NCBI GenBank assembly: GCA_021209875.1
Contig: JAGYVD010000009.1
Coordinates: 3,224,001-3,288,000, forward strand
Source of the DNA: Rosellinia necatrix
Taxonomy: Eukaryota > Ascomycota > Sordariomycetes > Xylariales > Xylariaceae
Length of the DNA: 64,000 nt
Direction of reading: 5' to 3'
Below are positions 23,768-37,100 of this stretch, piece after piece (within the stretch, counting starts at the first letter, position 1; each line of letters starts with the position of its first letter). Both the position numbers and the translations under genes were made by a program. Below the pieces are notes generated by a model that ran no database searches, had not been told where the DNA came from, and worked only from the letters and a program-made list of their open reading frames with translations.

Positions 23768-25238
23768 TTAGAAGCTGTCAAACAGATGATCGAACTGCCG
23801 AGCCATTGACTCGGTATACGGGTCTCGCTTCCCGTCGTCTTCCGGGTATATATCAAAACATTGTGCGTCGCCAGGGTACCGCACATTGGGCTGAATGGGA
23901 GGACGGATCTGGCGTAGATAGAGAGCCTCCCAGTCGATTCCATGAAAAAAGGGATGGGATTTGACCTGCTGGGAACCACCACTGACGTTTCCCAGCCGCC
24001 GTGAGCGATCCACCGTACAGAATGACCGAATGATATGCTGCGCATTGGAAGAAACAGGTGGTTCTTGGGGGAAAAGGACCGGTTTCTCAATGATCCTAGA
24101 AAAGGACAAAAGATTGGTCACGCGAGACGCAGAGAATAAGGCGGGGCAAGGAGACCTACTGTTTGTAAATTTCGATCGGATTTTGGTGCCAAAATGGGGG
24201 ATATCCGGTCAGGAACTCGTATATCAAAATCCCTAAACCCCACCAATCGACGGCCGTAGTATGGCCCTTATTCTGAATTACCTCGGGCGCCAGGTATTCT
24301 GGCGTTCCGCAGAGGGTATATGTTTCGACCGGCCTATCATCTTTGCTCCCCAACCTCTTGGCGAAACCAAAATCCACAAGCTTGACGTGGCCCTGGCCGT
24401 CCAGTAGTAGATTCTCAGGCTTGAGGTCTCGATATGCCACGCCACCCTGGTGTTCGTGTAAATATTCGAGTACCAAAACAATTTCAGCGGAGTAGAACTG
24501 CGCCCACTCTTCGGGGAATCGGCGATGCCTTCGTAAATAGCTGAATAGTTCGCCGCCCGGTATGTAGTCCAGCAGCATATAGAGCGAGTCGTAGTCGGAA
24601 AAGGTCGTTATTAGTTTGGTAATGAAGGGGTGGCCGGCGACATCGTTGAGGATTCGGCGCTCGTCTCGGACATGGTCGATTTGCTTGAGTTTGATGACTT
24701 CAGCCTTGCGCAAGATCTTTAGCGCAAACACCTGCGCCTTATCCTCGTCACTTCCAACAGCCGGGCGGACAAGGCAAACGCGAGCGAAGGTTCCTAACGG
24801 TCGCCACGGATACCGTCCCCATGTCAGCGATCATCATCCTCGGTTTGCGCCCCGCTGGCGAACAACAAAGCGAACAATGGCGGCGCCGAGACCAGCATTG
24901 GCGCGTGCGGAGTGCATGAACCTTGCCAGGCGCGATGACGACAGAGGAACGAAGGGGGCCGGGGGAATGAAGGGGAGGCAACGGAGAAAGGAGGAGGAGG
25001 CGAAATAGTGCAAGGCAAATGAGTACCTACCAGTACCGAGGGTTCGGACAAGCGCGAAGTCGCTCAATTTCACCTGTTGGTGCTGTGGCGGTACTTTGGG
25101 CCCCGCACCCGCGTTGCTTTGGTCTTCGTGTTGCGACGCCCCGCCAGAAGCGTCCGCGGCCGTGGCCATGGGGATCGAATTGGGGTCCTGCGCTATCCCC
25201 AGTACTGGGCCTGGCTTTGACGCGACTGTGGCAGCCAT
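23768..25238 (-). CDS. AGC-family protein kinase, PKA catalytic subunit type
   Basis: Three exons at 25031-25238, 24160-24793 and 23768-24095 (introns 237 and 64 nt), giving 389 aa. After a disordered N-terminus of about 56 residues come the glycine loop LGTGTFARV (67-75), catalytic Lys95 in VFALKIL, YRDLKPENLLL, DFGFAK, the activation loop TYTLCGTPEYLAPEV, and VDWWGLGILIYEFLTGYPPF. The AGC C-terminal lobe follows (RSRRLGN, HPFFHGIDWEALY), and the protein ends FDHLF-DSF, like the FxxF end of PKA. All catalytic residues are present. The order and length fit the second fungal PKA catalytic subunit (PkaC2-like), which differs from PkaC1 by its short N-terminus. An acidic insert (about 82-90) lies between beta strands 2 and 3. 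The kinase acts in cAMP signalling; C1 versus C2 is an inference from length. Confidence 0.92.
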
Positions 25239-26394
25239 ATCCGCGATAGGATGCTTCGCAGCCGTGTAGACTTAGGTTGACTGTGTGCTGTTGGGAGGTA
25301 AGCATTGGGGAGGCCGGGGACAGGCGCGATAGCGATGCATTGACGTTCGGTTGCCCGAGGCGGGTTTGGTAGGTGGTAGTGTAAGGCGCCAGCAGCTAAG
25401 AACATGTAGGTAAGAAGAGGAGGCTGATCATTGATGTCAAGGGTGTCAGATCCACATACATGGAATCGAGGAGCACCAAGATGGTTTTAGTAAGTGCGTT
25501 CAGCGGGCGTACTTGGCAGGGTGTGCAGGTAGGTACGGGTTACCTGGGTAGTTACAGATACATACTATACTCGTACATACACCTGCTCTACTCAACAGCA
25601 TACCACCTACTCGGGCGCGTATGCTGCTGCTCTATGGTTAGTAGGGGAGGTGCAAACAACCTTGGAACACTTGGTAGAAACTTAGGCGGGCATAGTAGGC
25701 GCGATTGGACACCTGTGGAGTCCATGTCCATGTCCTACGATTTAAGCATATTGGTAACACAGAGATAGCGCGTCGTGTCAGCCGCGGAGGGAGTGCAGTG
25801 CACCTACCTATGTGGAAATGTGATCTGCAAAGAAGATAGAAACAAAGACGTGCCGTCGTACCAAAAAGCCGTCATACTCGGGATGGTGTAACCTCTACTA
25901 TTCAAATCGCAATGCAAGCCTACCTACCTGGATACTCAAGGCCGACACAAGGTACATTAGCGCTTCTCCTTTCAAAAATGTCATTGGCCCGAAATAGTAG
26001 CGCAAAAGGTTGACATGCAATAACAAAGGTTAGGAATATGAAACGGCGGGGACCTATGAGTAACTAATGACGTACCGTACTTTATAGATGGGAATTGCTG
26101 ACTCGGACGCTTGGGTGGACTCTGGAGAAAGCGGGGGTGTGGGGAATCTATTTATTATGATACATATGCATGGACGTAACTAGGTATAATACAGAGTTAA
26201 GTACAAGGTAACTAAATGTAGGTACTTAATCTTGAGATGTTGTATAGTGCATATAAAAAATGTGGGAGACATACCTACCGTATAGGTAAGAAAGCATGGA
26301 TGACCACGACCTTAATTTCTTAACGCTTTTCGATTTATTCTGAAGTACGGCAGGATATATATGTACTATGCATTTATCCATTCTAAGTGTTGCC

Positions 26395-26450
26395 AGTACC
26401 TAGGTATGTAATCGCATGCCTAGGACCTAGTAACCTACCTAGGTAGGTAT
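26395..26450. repeat. TAGGTACC-type repeat cluster
   Basis: Contains ACCTAGGTATG, CCTAGGACCTAG and ACCTACCTAGGTAGGTATG in about 55 nt; partly self-complementary. Confidence 0.75.
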
Positions 26451-27107
26451 GGGGGCATGGAGACTTGAGCAAGTGCCTACTTACAGGCAGTATTGCTTAA
26501 GGAAAGATTATCTCTCATCCACAATACGTATAACTATAAGTTCTTTAGCCTAGGTACATTATATTGCGTAGAGCAAATGCTAGATAAAGCTGTCCCATGG
26601 AGCTTTAATAGGCGTCGTGACGGCCATGAATAACATTAGTCCAGATGTTACGAGGTGGTGTATAAACACGAGAGTTGCAGTTCGAATTATAGTATAACCG
26701 TTTACATCTCATTACGTCTAGTGCCCTTTGGTTGTAGGTTGGGAAGCATATTAAAAATGGATGTTTGGTTACCCCTCCGTCTATGTTACTTGTAGTTATA
26801 TTTCAAAGACAAATGTGCAACGCTATTTATTTAACAACTACCTAGTGTTTCATCATTTTACAAAGCCCAGCATTCCCAATAGCGTAGTGTTTTGTATGCA
26901 GGCATGCTATCGATATGTCTTAGATGAATCTTCTCATATCTGATTAGTTTAGTTATCTTCAGTTTTAATAGAGCTGATGTTGTTGACCGCGAGCAACTCC
27001 AGCCACATCTTACCTAGCTGGGTATTCTCGGACTTTGGGGCTGAGCTTGCCTGGCCTGGATGAGCAAATAAGGGGGCTTTCTATTGCCAATCGGTGGGCG
27101 ATTGAAG

Positions 27108-27155
27108 GTTAGGTACCTCCCTAGGCACCTACCCAGGTACCTAGGTACGAGCTTA
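27108..27155. repeat. TAGGTACC-type repeat cluster
   Basis: Reads TTAGGTACCTCCCTAGG, then CACCTACCCAGGTACCTAGG and TACGAG; arms can pair with each other. Confidence 0.75.
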
Positions 27156-27582
27156 GGTATGTATATTGGACACCTAACTACCGCTCTACGACGTATGTTA
27201 CGGTGGGTATGTACATAAGAGGTACGGGTAGGCAAAAGGTCTGGGATGCGCCCTCCTTGCTTACGGGTGCCGGGGCTACAGCACCTAGTGTACCTGCCCT
27301 GAGCAAATGGACCCCACGACCGCAATGCCCACCTCGACAGACATCTGACACCATCTCTCCTAACTACGGACTAGATCACAACCACAGATCACAATCGCAT
27401 CGACGCGCCCGCACAGCTACCACACCACCCCATGCACCCCTTTATCCCACCCGCCATCACCCATCATCGCCGCCATCAGGGAACGAGCCCGTTACCGCGT
27501 GCACCTCCAGAACCAACGTCCGCTATGAATTAACGCCCCTATCGTCGACGACGGGCTCCAGTGCACCGGGGCTGCGGCAACC

Positions 27583-30500
27583 ATGTTCACCCTCTCCAGC
27601 TTCGTCCAGAAGGCCCAATCAGCCGCCCAGCAGCTGATTGATCCCATGCAGGGCTTGAACCTGACCAACTCCGATAGAAACCCTTCCAAAGCCTCGCTCT
27701 TCCAGAACCAGTTCCGTCTCCCGAGCTCCCAGACGCCCCTGTTCGAGATCCCCGCCGAGCTTACCATCCCGCCCTCCAACATCACCCACGGCGGCAAAGA
27801 TCACGACCGCGGCTGGCATTACTCCGGTAGGCTACATCTCTCCGAGTCCTACCTTTGCTTCTCCACCACACCCACGAGTTTCGCCCAGACCGCGAGCACC
27901 TCCACGGCCTCTGCCTTCACCGGCCAGACCCACGGTGCTGGGCCGAGCGGCAATGGTTTCACTTTCCCCCTCTGCGCCATCCGACGTGTCGAGCGCTTGA
28001 ACAGCCAGAATTTCCAGGTAACAAACGAGGCATCCCCGTCGAGGTTGCGTGTGGCTAACACGTTGATTTTGTCACGCAGTTCTCCCTTGCCATTACTACC
28101 TGGAACGGGATCACCCAAGAGCAGGCCAAGGATAAGGAGGCACTAAAAGACCGTAAGGATTTCCGCGAACAGAGAATCACAATTCAACTGGCAGGAAGCC
28201 GCCAGGCCTGCGAGAGATTTTGCGACGGTCTCAAAAAAGGTCTCCGAGGAGCGGTCGGGAGCGTTGGCAAGCTTAAAAAGGTCATCTCGGAGTGCTACTC
28301 TGAGTACCTACTGCGCCCTGAGGAAAAGAAGAACGCGGCGTCTCCTGATGCTGGCCTGGGCGTGGTATTTAAATACCCGGGCGACCCTAAGAAGTTGAGG
28401 GATCGTGCCAAGATGAGGTTATGGGCTGAATATTTACGTGATAATGGCCGCAACGCAACGCTACTCCGGCAGCCGACCTTTCATAAGTTGATAAGAGTCG
28501 GGCTCCCCAACCGTTTGAGAGGGGAGATGTGGGAATTAACCTCCGGTTCTTTATACCTTCGACTCGAGACCCCCACCCTCTATACCGACACCCTCGACAA
28601 ATTTTCCGGTCAGGAATCTCTAGCTATTGACGAGATCGAGAAAGACTTGAACCGTAGTCTCCCCGAATACCCCGGATTTCAAAGTCAAGATGGTATCAAT
28701 CGGCTTCGTCGGGTTCTAACTGCGTATAGTTGGATTAACCCTGACGTTGGTTATTGTCAAGCCATGAACATCGTGGTAGCCGCCCTTCTTATATACATGT
28801 CAGAAACGCAAGCATTCTTCCTACTCTCGGCACTATGCGATAGGCTAGTACCGGGATATTATTCATCCACCATGTACGGAACACTCCTGGACCAAAAAGT
28901 GTTCGAGTCACTGGTGGAGAAGACGATGCCCGTCTTGTGGGAGCACCTAGTCAAGAGCGACGTCCAGCTTTCAGTCGTATCTCTTCCTTGGTTCCTGTCT
29001 TTGTATATCAATTCTATGCCGCTTGTATTTGCCTTTAGAGTTCTGGACGTTTTTTTTGTCGAGGGACCCAAGGTCCTATTCCAGGTTGGTTTAGCTATCT
29101 TACGAATCAACGGCGAAGAGCTACTCGATGCGACGGATGATGGCGCCTTCATTTCCGTACTAAAGACTTATTTCTCGCGTCTAGACGAATCTGCGCACCC
29201 CAAATCTGAGAATCCCAAGCTACGCGCGATCAATCGGTTCCAAGAACTGATGGTCGTTGCTTTTAAAGAATTCTCCGCTATCACACATGGCACCATACAA
29301 GACCTACGGCTTCGGAATAAAGATGCAGTGCTCAATAATATTGAGAATTTTGCTAAACGAACAGCCATTCGGAATCTGGGGCCGGATAGTAAGCTCTTAA
29401 GCCCGGAAGAACTTGGGGCTTTATATGATCGATTCTACGGAGTGCTTTATGAGCGACAGCAACGCGATCGTATCATCCAAGAAGAGCAGATCCGTCGCGC
29501 AAAGGCGAGTAGGGTGAGGGCCAGCGAGGTGTTCTCGGAACATCATGATCATGGTGTTGAGAAGGGCCGGGTTGGCCTCGGCCCCAGCACAAGTCTGATG
29601 GATTATGACGCATTCCGAGAATTTTTGGCTAGTGTTTCGAAATGGGCTATTTCAGACGCGCCTCCGGCCCCCCCTCGACGTGATCCACCCTCCGACCGTA
29701 CCTCGTACTTTGGAAGCTTCAGACGGTCCGACCCTAACCTACTCTCACAATGGGGTAGCGGCCCAGAACCGGCCGACCACGAATTCATGAAAAGGCTATT
29801 TCGTAAATGGGATGTGGCTAATAACTCGAGCCTCACGCTACAGAACGTTGTGACCGGACTAGCTCAGATCAAGGGGGGTAAGGATATCATGGGTACTATC
29901 ACCTACTTTTTCGAGCTTTATGACGATGATGGAGATGGAAGGGTGGATCGTGAAGGCATCTTACGGGTGTCAGAAGCGCTTCTATTCCTCTCACGGCGTG
30001 GCCTGGAAGGATCTCTTAGCAATTCTAACTCAACCACGGTGCTTACTGGCACCACAGAAACAGACGGCGTCTCATTAAGCCCGCCAATGGGCGGTAACGT
30101 GAATGAACGCTTCTTAGGCAGCGTCAGCGCGTTCATTAGACGCTGCTTCGAATATGCCGACCCGGATCACCCTATTAACCAAGACGATGCCGAAGAGATG
30201 AGAAGCCTCGATGCTTCGATCATATCTAAGGAAGACGCATTAGTGAGTGACGGTACATTTGCCATTGGCGATGATGGGGATGAGGAGGACGAAGAGGAAG
30301 ACGAAGACAAGGAGGAGGAGGAGGAGGTGGAGGAAGATCTTTTAGCTTTTGACGGTCCTTCCGCTCAGCCAAATACCAGGAGCAGGAAGGTTGATCTCGG
30401 CCAAATACCTCCAGCGCTAGGTAAACCACCGGTCGAGGACGTATCCAGAAGGGCTGTATCGAAAGCCCAGTCTGAAAAGGCAAACATCGCACTAGATCCC

Positions 30501-31103
30501 TCAAATCCTCTTCATATTACACTACCCACATTCCGCATGGTTGTTCTAGCCGATGAGCTACTTGAACAATTCTTCGAATCTTCTTTCCCTACCTCACTTC
30601 ACATTATTGGTGGTTTACCCAGCCCAACTACTGCGTCCTCCTCTCTCACGACATTCTCGGGCTTAAATTTCAATCGTCCGGCGGTCATATCCCCACCAGG
30701 GCCGCAACCAGGGCTAGTGGGTGCCGGTCGTGGGCTGCGCGGGGTGCTTGACAACATAGTCACAGATGCCTCACGCGTCGCGGCCGAAGTGCGACGGAGA
30801 ATGGAAGATGCACAACGCGAACTAGAAAAGAACGCTTTGCCGGGGCAGAGAGATGATGACGAAGAAGACGAGGAAGATCTGCAAGGTCCTTCCAAATCTC
30901 TAAGTGCTTATGGCGGCGACCCGGAGAGACGAAGCGTGTTGTCTACAGACCGAGACTTGTTGGACGGTGCAGACGCCGACGCCGGAGCTAACAAAGAGAT
31001 TGATGCTTCAGGCCGGTTACACCCCGACACCAACATCGAGCCTGAGGGGCGGGTGCGTACGGCCAATAATGTTGCACAGGGGGTTGTAGAGTTCGAGAGT
31101 TGA
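27583..31103 (+). CDS. GRAM-TBC-EF-hand Rab GTPase-activating protein (Gyp2-like)
   Basis: Two exons at 27583-28017 and 28080-31103 (62-nt intron, phase 0), giving 1,152 aa. A GRAM domain spans roughly residues 45-200 (GWHYSGRLHLSESYLCFSTT). The TBC domain spans about 285-500, with RVGLPNRLRGEMWELTSG, the arginine finger Arg337 in IEKDLNR and the glutamine finger Gln372 in GYCQAMN. It should therefore be an active dual-finger Rab GAP. One EF-hand loop starts at Asp760 (DDDGDGRVDREG), followed by very acidic tracts (about 875-905) and a disordered C-terminus. The domain order matches yeast Gyp2/Mdr1 and animal TBC1D8/9 proteins, which act in endosome/Golgi traffic. The ATG at 27583 sits after a C-rich leader and gives the expected N-terminus. 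Confidence 0.93.
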
Positions 31104-34100
31104 AGTGCATGTAGACTACCTTATAGCAGGAGTTTGAGTTATGTATTAGTTCGAAACTTAAGGGTCCGCTATTTTAATGCACAATGGCGGCAAGGACGTT
31201 GAAACAACACAGTCGACTATAATGCTCGTGGTGCCGAGGCATAGATTCATTTGGCGATACGAGTCTACGATTGACAAGATACGTAGACATTACGGAAAGT
31301 CAGCCTCCCTGTTTGACTCCAGGCAAGATGCACGATAGGCAAAACTAAAATCGACCACGGCTCCCTCTCGCATACTGGCATCTGTTTCATGCAGTATGAC
31401 CTTGCCGAAATAGAAAACACTGTAAGACGTAGGATATCTGCTATTGTTCCGGGGGCGGGGGCAGCCCAAAAAACCAGCCTATCAATAATAGTGAATAATG
31501 GATGGGGATGTGGTGGTGGGTGTAAACAGTAAGCGAGAATATGATTGGACACGCTACCTAGGTATTCTTCTTGGCCACTATTTCAAGTCATCGTCTTTCC
31601 AAATTCGGGGTACTATCTAAATAGAATATCTGCCTGCCACTTGGATTTTGCGCCGTTTTGCTGAGGCCTTGCCCTCACACAGCGTTACGTACACAGACGA
31701 GGGTTTATCAATAGGTATAAGAGTAATCTAGATCACCGAAAAGTTAACACACCGGATGTGACATAGCAATGTTGACGCGGCACCCGATACGGGATAACTA
31801 TCTATATCACGAGGCGGAACGGGAACGTATAGCATCCTTGCAGCAGCGACCGACAACCACCCTTGCTACGAAACAACACACGGCTGGGTCACTGACCATT
31901 CTTACCTGGCCGTCGTAAGCACTTAGATGGCCCCGAAAAGGTAACGGTCTTGTGTATTCCCGCGTCCGGAGGTCTCGATATCAAAAGCATTCTCGAAAGG
32001 AGCGGCGATATAAGCGCTATTACAGCCTAACTAATTGCCTCTTATCGTTTGATTTAATTGGTCTTTTTTTTTTTACCGTACCCTTTCTCCAAAACGAATA
32101 TCTTGCTGGATTATGTGACGTAGATAGGCCAGTTGGCAAATGCATGGGTCATTCCTAATCTAAATACCGTCGACGTACATACATACATGCATACATTACA
32201 TATGGCGACATATGTAGGCAAATCCTAGGTGTACCCAACCTCGCGGGGGTCTAAACAAATGACAGGGACCGCGGCAACCAACCGAAAGGAATGTGGAAGC
32301 GGGAGGCTGGATGTGGTAAGTACCATACTTGTGGTTACCAATGCAGCGGCACCTATGAGGGACCGGCGGAAGCTAACTTCGGGCGCCCCGAGGTAGTATT
32401 GCCATATATTATGATGATTATTCATCTACACTACCTAGCCCCTGTGACTATCTCGCTTTGGCGCATGCAATGAAGTGCCCAGGTGCAAGGGTTTATTTAC
32501 ATGATATCTCTCGCAACCTCTTCTATCTCTGCGAAGAAGTCTTTGTGACCGTTATCCTCTCGCGCAGTAGTTGACCGGCTTACGCTGGCCTAATGAACGA
32601 GAGAGACAAGACGATAAATTTACTTTACTAGGATTAGTGCTGTGAGGTATGGCAACCGTCATCCCCTGGACATAAACGTGAGTTGCATATGCGTGCTATT
32701 GAATGTGGTCTAGTTGGCACTTGTATCGAATTGGGGAGAAAAACATTGCGTATATTGGAGAAATACTACTCCCAAATTTATGGAAACATACAAGAGCTAG
32801 TGCTAGGCTCTTGCGTTCAACAGTAGAATACATCGCCGCCTGCACAGGTGAATTATGCCATAGTCATAAGGCTGGAATATATAGCGATCGTATGAGCCGT
32901 GTTCTGAAATGCCCTACTAGTTTTGCCGAAGACTGCAAAACACTGTCAAATAAAGGAAGATGGAAGAAGACACTGGTTCCAACCCCATCATGCTGCTAAA
33001 ATGGAGAGCCAACTATATGGCCGTGGCGAAGTACATCTGACCCGGGGTGTTACTGGGGCAGGAAGATGGCGCTCAGATGATGAATCAGTGTGGTACGAAA
33101 GAGTGTGGACGGGCCACATTGGTTGTTATTTCTCGATTGTTGTTGACCCTACATAACCAGTTAGCATCGCTTCTAGGTAGGCTCTGAGCTCGTGTACCTA
33201 TTTAGGAGACGTATGTAGCACAGATAGGACAACTTCGTCCGGCGAAGACCCAAACTTCTCGCCCGTTCTCTCGGCAGGTTGGGCATCGTTTACCCGGAGC
33301 CTTTGGTAAAGTGAGTGTCAATACCACAAAGTGGATGGAATTCAAACTACAGTCCCAGACATATCCACCAGTGGGCGCGTGTGATTGGTGCCCGACTTGC
33401 AAGATGTTGCCATTATGATGGTGAAGGGGTTACGCAGCGGGGTGATGGTTCAAGATTTGATCGTCAGAATTGGGCTAGGGAATGCAGGTAGGATGGTGGA
33501 CAATGGTTGCCACTTGAGCGTATGGCCCATGGATATTTGGACGTTTATATAGATGTCCTGTCTACGCTTGGCACGTGCCATGTTCCGTGAATGTTCGACT
33601 CGGGCACACCCTGATAAGCGTCCGCATCCCGCGCGATGGGTCAAGACGGCGATGGGGCCATAGACACGAAGCGATGCAGATCAGGCATGCGTGTATCCGG
33701 TCACGGGCAAGGACGGGAAAGCCACAGACACGAAACGAGGGGGTCAGGGGATTACTCGATAACCTAGCACAGCTTGAGCAGGGATCCTAGGCGTATAGGA
33801 ATGGATGAACACGTCCAAGCAAGCGTGAGTGAATTTTTCATCCCCCTCAGTTAATGGGATTTCCCTGCACAGGCAGACGCAATCTACGTGGGTGAGAAGA
33901 CAACCCCAGCTATCCTGACATCAGGCAGCCCCGACAGCAACCACACCGATATAGGTCTTGCCCTCGACGAGAGGGTATGACGCAGCGAGACTCGACGTGG
34001 CAATACCACCGATCCTGGCTCGCCCACTAGCCAATTCGTACAGGAGCTACTAGTTATCAGCGGGTTGTCACGGTACACGAGTGTATTTGGGGAGTGATGA

Positions 34101-37100
34101 CGGCAGTGTCAGCAAGTATGGGCTGGCGCCGGTGGTATGACGACAGAAAGGCAGATGCGACGAGATGTCATAAATGGAAGTCCTGCGACTGGAGGAAGGG
34201 GAAAAAAAAAAAAATAACATCCAGCTTAGAGAAGACCAACTTGCAGACAGGCAGAAGCAAAGCATCAGATGCAGTCTCAGAGGAGAAAGCCGAGGGCGAG
34301 GAGGCGATCAAGACGCGACGACGTTTCTGCGGCCACTAGGATCCTCCATTGGCCAGCAGAGTGTGAATGGAACTGGTTCGCGGGAGATCGATCTGCACTC
34401 GAACTACTACAGTACGTAGTTGGCACTAGTAGCCCAAATCCAAAACATCGTAAAAGCTCGGCCGACCGTGCCATGAGCGGTATAGTCGACAGAGATGGTG
34501 ATAAGACATTGTGCCGGTGATGCTGGTGCAGTGGCCCTAATGCAGTGGGGGGTCTGTGGGGGGCTTTCGGAGGGTTTGCCGAGCTGGAGTAATACCTAAG
34601 GCAATATAGGTTGGAGCTCAGGCTTGAGCAGTTATTATCCAGACAAATTTGGGCAGAGAAGGAAAGGAGGCGCCTGGTTAATGCGAATGCTGTCGTAACG
34701 TTAGTCTACACAGAGACGATGCAGGCGGATAGGAGATCGGACGATGTGCATATCCATGTGCCTACTCCCCAGCCTAACCCAACATGGCCTAAGGCGCGGT
34801 GCTGTGCGTCAGTGCCTGTCTGGCGCCACCCCACTTCGTGAACAAATCCTGGGGTAGGGCAGGAGGTAACCAACAACTTACTGGGTAGGTACGTCCGAAC
34901 AAGCAGACAGGACTTACCTGAAGGATAGCTAGCGACGTACGTGAGTTTCCCAATCGATCTAGTAAAGCAAGGGCGCGCGCCCGCAAGGCATCATACGACA
35001 GAAGGTTAGACCTCGACACATCTTTCCCGATTAATATTTCGCCAACAGCGGGATCTAGGGGTAGTTGGTCAGGCAGGGGCCATTTTACCTAATACACTAC
35101 TTGTAGGTGGTAGAGATGTTTGGGTGTTCAAATAAACCTTGCCCTCTTCATCTTCGGATGGCCCCCTGACCTCTTCCCGCCTATCTTTCCCTTCCGCTGC
35201 TGCTAAGCTCGCCTCGAGTTACCTGGGGACTGAGCTATACCTAGGTAGGTACCGGTAGGTGGGTAGGTGCCCTGGGTGGGTAGGAAGGCAGGTAGGCAGG
35301 TACCTGGCATTTCTTTATTTTGGCCCACTGCTCCTGCTGCTTGCTCATTACTCAAGTGTGCCCCAGGTGTATTTCTCTCTATAAGGTAACTAACTCGGCA
35401 GCTATTCTCTCCCTCCCCTCCCCTCCCCTCCCCTTCTCCCCTTGCGTCCTCCTGCGAGGATGCACCATGTATTAAGAGATTTGTCGATGACCGCTCGTGC
35501 CATCGTCCGTCGGCCAGTAGCAACGACTCATGTATTTCTGTCCGATCTGTTTTATTGGGTTGAAGGCATCGCGTGGAGTGCTGCCCGCGGCGCGCGCCAT
35601 CCACGGCATATGCACCTCTTCACGCATTCGTTCTACACATACGTCTCCCGTAGGCTTTGCACGGCAGCGTCGCTAGATACCCAGGGCGTAGGGTTGCATA
35701 CAGGGTCGTACAACCTACCTATGGAAACGCTCACCCGGATTCCCAACCTTCCCTTTCCCTACGCCTGGTCCAGTTACCCGGCCGTCTTGACCTTTGGCCC
35801 TCAGCTTGGAGCTTAGGGGATGCCTTTTCTTGGTAAGCCAGGTTTTCGCCGAGCTATGCGAGCCACCTCAGTATGTGGTATCTGCTCCCCGGCACACATA
35901 GTTCTTGTCACGAGCCCGAACCCTACGTGGACAAAAAAGGCGGCGTTTCCACCGCCATGAACTGGTCCCGTTCTTCGCAGTAGCATGTCCATTTAGCCTA
36001 CGGGGGCTTGCTCGTCGCTGGATCGCCGGTCGAGGGCATGCGATGTAACAGTTCGCGGTTATTGGTGTCGACTAGGCGCTCGTGATGAACGCTGCAACCT
36101 GTGTGGTCAATGTACGGCCGGACCCAGCACCGACGCGATCTCGATACTGATTTGACGGAGGACCTTGCCATTGCTACAGCCAATAAGGGGGAGAGAAGGG
36201 GCACGGTGCTATTATAGCCCATATGTCCCTGCGATGAACGCCCCCGATGGCCAAACCACCGATCGAGCTTCTTCGGTCTCGGATTTCAGGTCCTGATCAT
36301 ACGGTACGTTGCAACCTGCCCCTTCATAACACTGACCAGATAAAATTAACTACCTTAGTCACTATGACGAGCTCCGTTCGCTGCCATCACGGGGGCGAAT
36401 TAATCCCCTATTAATAACCCAAGTCACGCACATGTGGTTATTAGTAACCAATAACGAACGGAAAAGAATTACAGCCTCATTTTAGGGTTAGCTCAGTGGA
36501 GCTGGAAGGGTGCCGATATTCCCTTTGGGAACGCCGCTAATATAATCCACAGTCCCAAGCTTATAATATCTAGTTGCCCACCAATGTCTAGAAGAGCTAC
36601 GCAGTAGAGAGCTCGTAGATTTCGTTACCGAAGCGTCGATATACGCCGACTATCGATATGATGGTAACCTTTGGGTTATCACCCATTATCATAGTTACCT
36701 AGCCGTTGATCGGGTTACTAGTCTGGTGATTGTTTGCAATTCCCCCTGCTTGAGGACTTTATGAATCACGTCACACGCATATTCAAGAGAGACTGTCCTC
36801 TCTTGGGTCTAGAGTAACAATGATTGTGGCGTTATATTGTCCTGGGTTAGGATGACCAGCTTGTTTCTCACCCGAAAGATAACAAGATAAGTTCTTTACC
36901 GAATTATCCGCTTCATATTACTACCTTAGGCAGCTAGCTAATACTTGGCCTGATATAGCGACACCACTAAGGGCGAAACTCTTCGGCTTAATCATCAACT
37001 AACCCACTACCCAGGCCTCTTTGCTTGGCCAGTGGCTCAAGATTTCTTTTGCGATGCTTGCGCGCCGTATACAACGTCAACAAGAGCCCGCAGTCATAGC

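Larger units (their letters stand above)
25239..27582. other. Intergenic region rich in TAGGTACC words
   Basis: Divergent promoter space between the kinase (-) and the Rab GAP (+). Dense TAGGTA/TACCTA words occur at about 25528-25560, 26200-26290, 26395-26450 and 27108-27155. The Rab GAP leader (27320-27582) is C-rich. No gene recognised. Confidence 0.6.

Noticed and set aside
24616..25008. 130-codon plus-strand ORF
   Set aside because: Shadow of the PKA-type kinase exons and first intron.
35442..35816. 124-codon plus-strand ORF
   Set aside because: No motif, no splice extension, starts in a CT-rich repeat.
36484..36500. A-box-like TAGCTCAGTGG suggesting a tRNA
   Set aside because: No B-box or pairing acceptor stem within 100 nt.
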